A stretch of 8,148 nt of DNA from JAHQVI01 sp964407075 (lineage in GTDB: Bacteria > Pseudomonadota > Alphaproteobacteria > Rhizobiales > Rhodomicrobiaceae), in NCBI GenBank assembly GCA_964407075.1, contig CAYOUE010000149.1, forward strand, positions 1 to 8,148. Direction: 5' to 3'. Under the pieces are notes generated by a model. It was not told the DNA's origin and did not search any database. It worked only from the letters and a program-made list of their open reading frames with translations. Below, piece by piece: positions 5,986-8,148 of this stretch (position 1 is its first letter; the number at the start of each line of letters is the position of its first letter). The position numbers were made by a program, and so were the translations under genes.

Positions 5986-6000
5986 TTACCCGGCGGGTAA
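5986..6000. other. Perfect palindrome TTACCCG-G-CGGGTAA in the maf upstream region
   Basis: A 7+1+7 inverted repeat within the 5892-6140 intergenic stretch between the divergent hydrolase and maf genes. It could be an operator. The same stretch holds a 6-bp hairpin (TGCTTC/GAAGCA, 5953-5970) with TTTT after it on the minus strand, and a -10-like TAAAAT (5948-5953) without a -35. No gene or RNA is recognised in the rest. Confidence 0.35.
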
Positions 6001-6140
6001 GGAAAGCCTGACAAGAGTAATCCGGAAAGCGCCCCGCAGAAAACAGACAGGCTTGATTTTACCGCCAGCGCCAGCCAATCTCAGGCGCGATCGACGCCCG
6101 CGCCATCCATGACCGCATCAGCTTTCCGAGCGACACACAC

Positions 6141-6872
6141 ATGATCTTACCCAAGGCCATTTCCGAAAGCGTTCTGAAGCGCGGGCGCAAGGAAGCGCCG
6201 GCCCGTCCGGCGCCGAAAGCCGCGTCACAGCGCGCGATCGCCCATTACGATCTCGTCCTGGCCAGCGAGTCGCCGCGCCGCCTCGCTTTGCTGGAGCAGA
6301 TCGGCATCGAGCCGACAGCCCTGCGGCCCGCTTCCATCGACGAGACGCCCAAGAAGGGCGAACGCCCGCGCAGTCTTGCGCAGCGGCTCGCAAAAGCCAA
6401 GGCGCTCGCGTCCCACGAAAGGATTCAGGACGAGCCTCGATTGCAGAATGCCTTCGTTCTTGCGGCCGATACGGTGGTTGCGGTCGGCAGGCTCTCGATC
6501 GGCAAGCCCGAATATCTGGATGAGGCGGCCAAGGCGCTGGCAACGTTGTCGGGGCGGACACACAAGGTCTACACGGCTGTCTGCCTCGTGACGCCGGAAG
6601 GCCGCGTGCGGATGCGGACCGTGGAGACGCGCGTCCGCATGAAACGGCTGAACCGCCAGGAAACGGAGAGTTATCTGGCTTGCGGCGAATGGCGCGGCAA
6701 GGCGGGCGGCTATGCGATCCAGGGCATAGCGGGCGCGTTCATACAGAAAATCGTCGGCTCCTACTCCAATGTGGTCGGCCTGCCGCTGATCGAAGTCGTC
6801 GGCCTGCTCGTCGGGGAAGGTTTCCCCGTCTATTTCAACTGGCTCAACCGCGCGGAGGTCGATGCGGGATGA
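6141..6872 (+). CDS. maf: Maf-family nucleoside triphosphate pyrophosphatase
   Basis: This 243-residue cytoplasmic enzyme should hydrolyse non-canonical or modified nucleoside triphosphates (dTTP/UTP-type for the YhdE-like branch) to monophosphate and pyrophosphate. Family motifs are LASESPRR (40-47), AADTVV with catalytic Asp110 (108-113), KAGGYAIQG (187-195) and GSYSNVVGLPL (206-216). The family is usually about 190-210 residues. Here a basic, Ala/Pro-rich extension of roughly 37 residues precedes the first motif. No better in-frame start exists inside it and no clear Shine-Dalgarno precedes 6141, so the start is uncertain. The stop overlaps the yacG start as ATGA, indicating translational coupling. 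Confidence 0.92.
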   Translation: MILPKAISESVLKRGRKEAPARPAPKAASQRAIAHYDLVLASESPRRLALLEQIGIEPTALRPASIDETPKKGERPRSLAQRLAKAKALASHERIQDEPRLQNAFVLAADTVVAVGRLSIGKPEYLDEAAKALATLSGRTHKVYTAVCLVTPEGRVRMRTVETRVRMKRLNRQETESYLACGEWRGKAGGYAIQGIAGAFIQKIVGSYSNVVGLPLIEVVGLLVGEGFPVYFNWLNRAEVDAG

Positions 6873-7126
6873 GCGGGGGCGCAGGAAACGGCGCATCCGG
6901 GACGGGACCGGCGGGAAGCGGCATGCGCTGCCCGATCTGCAGGAAACCTGCGATCGAGTCGTACCGCCCGTTCTGCTCGAAGCGCTGCGCCGATGTCGAT
7001 CTGGGGCGATGGCTGAAAGGCAGCTATGCGATTCCGGTCACGGAAGACGATGATGAGGATGGCAGACCGGCGGCTGACGCATCCGTAAAGCCGCAGGGCC
7101 GCGATCATGAGGACGGCAAGCCGTAA
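6869..7126 (+). CDS. yacG: DNA gyrase inhibitor YacG, zinc-binding
   Basis: This 85-residue protein carries a four-cysteine zinc site, CPIC (21-24) and FCSKRC (Cys36, Cys40), followed by ADVDLGRWLKGSYAIPV (41-57), the hallmark YacG segment. YacG binds GyrB and inhibits DNA gyrase. The first 18 residues (Gly/Ala-rich) and the acidic tail after 57 look disordered. The start at 6869 has GGAGG ten bases upstream inside maf and overlaps the maf stop. An internal ATG at codon 19 would also retain the zinc site and is a possible alternative start. The gene ends immediately before the convergent ABC ATPase stop, with no intergenic base. Confidence 0.93.
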   Translation: MSGGAGNGASGTGPAGSGMRCPICRKPAIESYRPFCSKRCADVDLGRWLKGSYAIPVTEDDDEDGRPAADASVKPQGRDHEDGKP

Positions 7127-7924
7127 TCAGGCCTGCGCCCCCGCATAATCCAGGCTTCCGGCGCCGGGAATGGCTCCCGGCGGGCATTTGCCGAGTATAA
7201 TCATGCCAAGCACTTCGTCCTTCGTCACATCCGCCGTGTTCGCATGTCCGACGACCTGTCCGTTCTTCATCACGGTGATCCGGTCGGCCAGATCGAAGAC
7301 GTCATGAATGTCGTGGCTGATGAGAAAAATCCCGATGCCGCTTCGTTTCAGCTCCTTGATGAGTTCGCCCACCTGCACGGTTTCCTGCGGTCCCAGCGCC
7401 GCCGTCGGCTCGTCCATGATGAGAATGCGGGCGTTGAACAGAATCGCGCGCGCGATGGCGACAGACTGGCGCTGGCCGCCCGACAGCAACCGCACGGGAT
7501 CCTTGAAGCGTTTGAAATTCGGATTGAGGCGGCCCATCACCTCGCGCGCGCGCGCCTCCATCGCGACATCGTCAAGCGTCCCCCATGGCGTCTGCAACTC
7601 GCGGCCGAGGAAGAGATTGGCGGCCGCGTCCACATTGTCGGCGACGGCGAGCGTCTGGTAGATCGTCTCTATGCCGTAGTTCTTGGCGTCGCGCGGATTG
7701 CTGATTTCGGCCGGTTCGCCATTCACGTAGATTTCGCCGGAGTCGCGCCTGTATGCGCCGGAGAGAATCTTGATGAGCGTGGATTTTCCCGCGCCATTAT
7801 GCCCGAGCAGTCCGACGACCTCGCCGGGATAAAGGTCGATCGAGGCGCTGTCGACGGCGCGGACCCCGCCGAAGGATATTGATATGTCCTTCATCTCGAC
7901 GAGTGGCGTGCGTTGCTGGTCCAT
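7127..7924 (-). CDS. Sugar-type (CUT2) ABC transporter ATP-binding protein, single-domain
   Basis: This 265-residue cytoplasmic ATPase has Walker A GHNGAGKST (41-49), Q-loop Q90, signature LSGGQRQ (147-153), Walker B ILIMDEP (167-173) and switch His204 in SHD. The TAALGPQE sequence after Walker B, with Gly replacing the D-loop Asp, is common in the ribose/xylose/fructose group. It has one ABC module, as in FrcA-like proteins, not the two of RbsA or XylG. The ATG at 7924 is chosen because AGGTGAG lies about seven bases upstream; an in-frame GTG at 7936 abuts the permease stop and would add four residues. It partners the upstream permease. A binding protein would be expected outside the window. 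The sugar cannot be named. Confidence 0.92.
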   Translation of the reverse strand: MDQQRTPLVEMKDISISFGGVRAVDSASIDLYPGEVVGLLGHNGAGKSTLIKILSGAYRRDSGEIYVNGEPAEISNPRDAKNYGIETIYQTLAVADNVDAAANLFLGRELQTPWGTLDDVAMEARAREVMGRLNPNFKRFKDPVRLLSGGQRQSVAIARAILFNARILIMDEPTAALGPQETVQVGELIKELKRSGIGIFLISHDIHDVFDLADRITVMKNGQVVGHANTADVTKDEVLGMIILGKCPPGAIPGAGSLDYAGAQA

Positions 7925-7936
7925 GTTCCGTCTCAC

Positions 7937-8148
7937 CTATTTCGCGCGGGATCTGTACAGCGTGTCGAGCCAGACGGCGAAGACGAGCACGATTCCGACG
8001 ACGATATTCTGAAGCGGCGTATCGACGCCCATCAGCACCATTCCCGACTGGAGCGACTGCATCACCACCGCGCCGAGCATGGCGCCGGCGATCGTGCCGG
8101 CCCCGCCTGCGAGCGAGGTGCCGCCGATCACCGCCGCGGCGATGACGT
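7937..8148 (-). CDS. Sugar-type (RbsC/FrcC-like) ABC transporter permease, C-terminal fragment
   Basis: Only the last 69 residues are in the window; the frame is open to the right edge. It shows VIGGTSLAGGAGTIAGAMLG, the family's glycine-rich signature, then a hydrophobic segment around VVGIVLVFAVWLDTLYRS that forms the last membrane helix and a short basic tail. It ends one base before the possible GTG and 12 nt before the preferred ATG of the ATPase, consistent with an operon. It would form the membrane channel of the CUT2 importer. Confidence 0.9.
   Translation of the reverse strand, partial: VIAAAVIGGTSLAGGAGTIAGAMLGAVVMQSLQSGMVLMGVDTPLQNIVVGIVLVFAVWLDTLYRSRAK

Noticed and set aside
6109..6144. 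11-codon mini-ORF ending in ATGA overlap with maf
   Set aside because: It has no ribosome-binding site and no leader-peptide character such as repeated regulatory codons; probably chance.
6225..6896. Minus-strand open frame opposite maf
   Set aside because: It is a shadow of maf, whose motifs are all intact on the plus strand.
1..8148. CRISPR arrays, tRNA or rRNA genes, transposases
   Set aside because: No regular spaced repeats, cloverleaf, rRNA-like sequence or transposase motifs were seen.

Overview
The window comes from a GC-rich proteobacterial chromosome, most likely an alphaproteobacterium of the Hyphomicrobiales (Rhizobiales) type. This is inferred from the protein sequences, the maf-yacG gene pair, the single-domain sugar ABC ATPase and the short palindromic intergenic repeats. 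No replicon, phage or insertion-sequence marker is visible.

The left half (1-4178, minus strand) is the main find: a guanidine uptake and degradation operon. In transcription order it has a candidate sigma-54 (RpoN) promoter at 4164-4178, a guanidine-I (ykkC) riboswitch at about 4152-3976, and an overlapping intrinsic terminator at 3983-3938. Then come a periplasmic substrate-binding protein (3867-2806), an inner-membrane permease (2535-1714), an ATPase (1710-919) and a ureohydrolase (926 to the left edge). The ureohydrolase resembles the nickel-dependent guanidine hydrolase GdmH, which converts guanidine to urea and ammonia. The expected logic is that nitrogen limitation starts transcription through sigma-54, guanidine lets RNA polymerase pass the terminator, the ABC transporter imports guanidine and the hydrolase releases nitrogen. 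Two inverted REP-like hairpins lie between the binding-protein and permease genes.

The middle (4300-5900) holds an iron-type superoxide dismutase gene (sodB, GTG start) and an isochorismatase-family hydrolase gene. Both are on the minus strand and each is followed by a recognisable intrinsic terminator. A 115-bp imperfect palindromic repeat lies between sodB and its terminator. The first part of the hydrolase gene is strikingly AT-rich.

The right part (5900-8148) has a non-coding stretch and then maf and yacG on the plus strand, overlapping by ATGA: a nucleotide pyrophosphatase and a gyrase-inhibiting zinc protein. They meet, tail to tail with no spacer, a minus-strand sugar-type ABC importer. 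Of that importer the ATPase is complete, and the permease is cut by the right edge.
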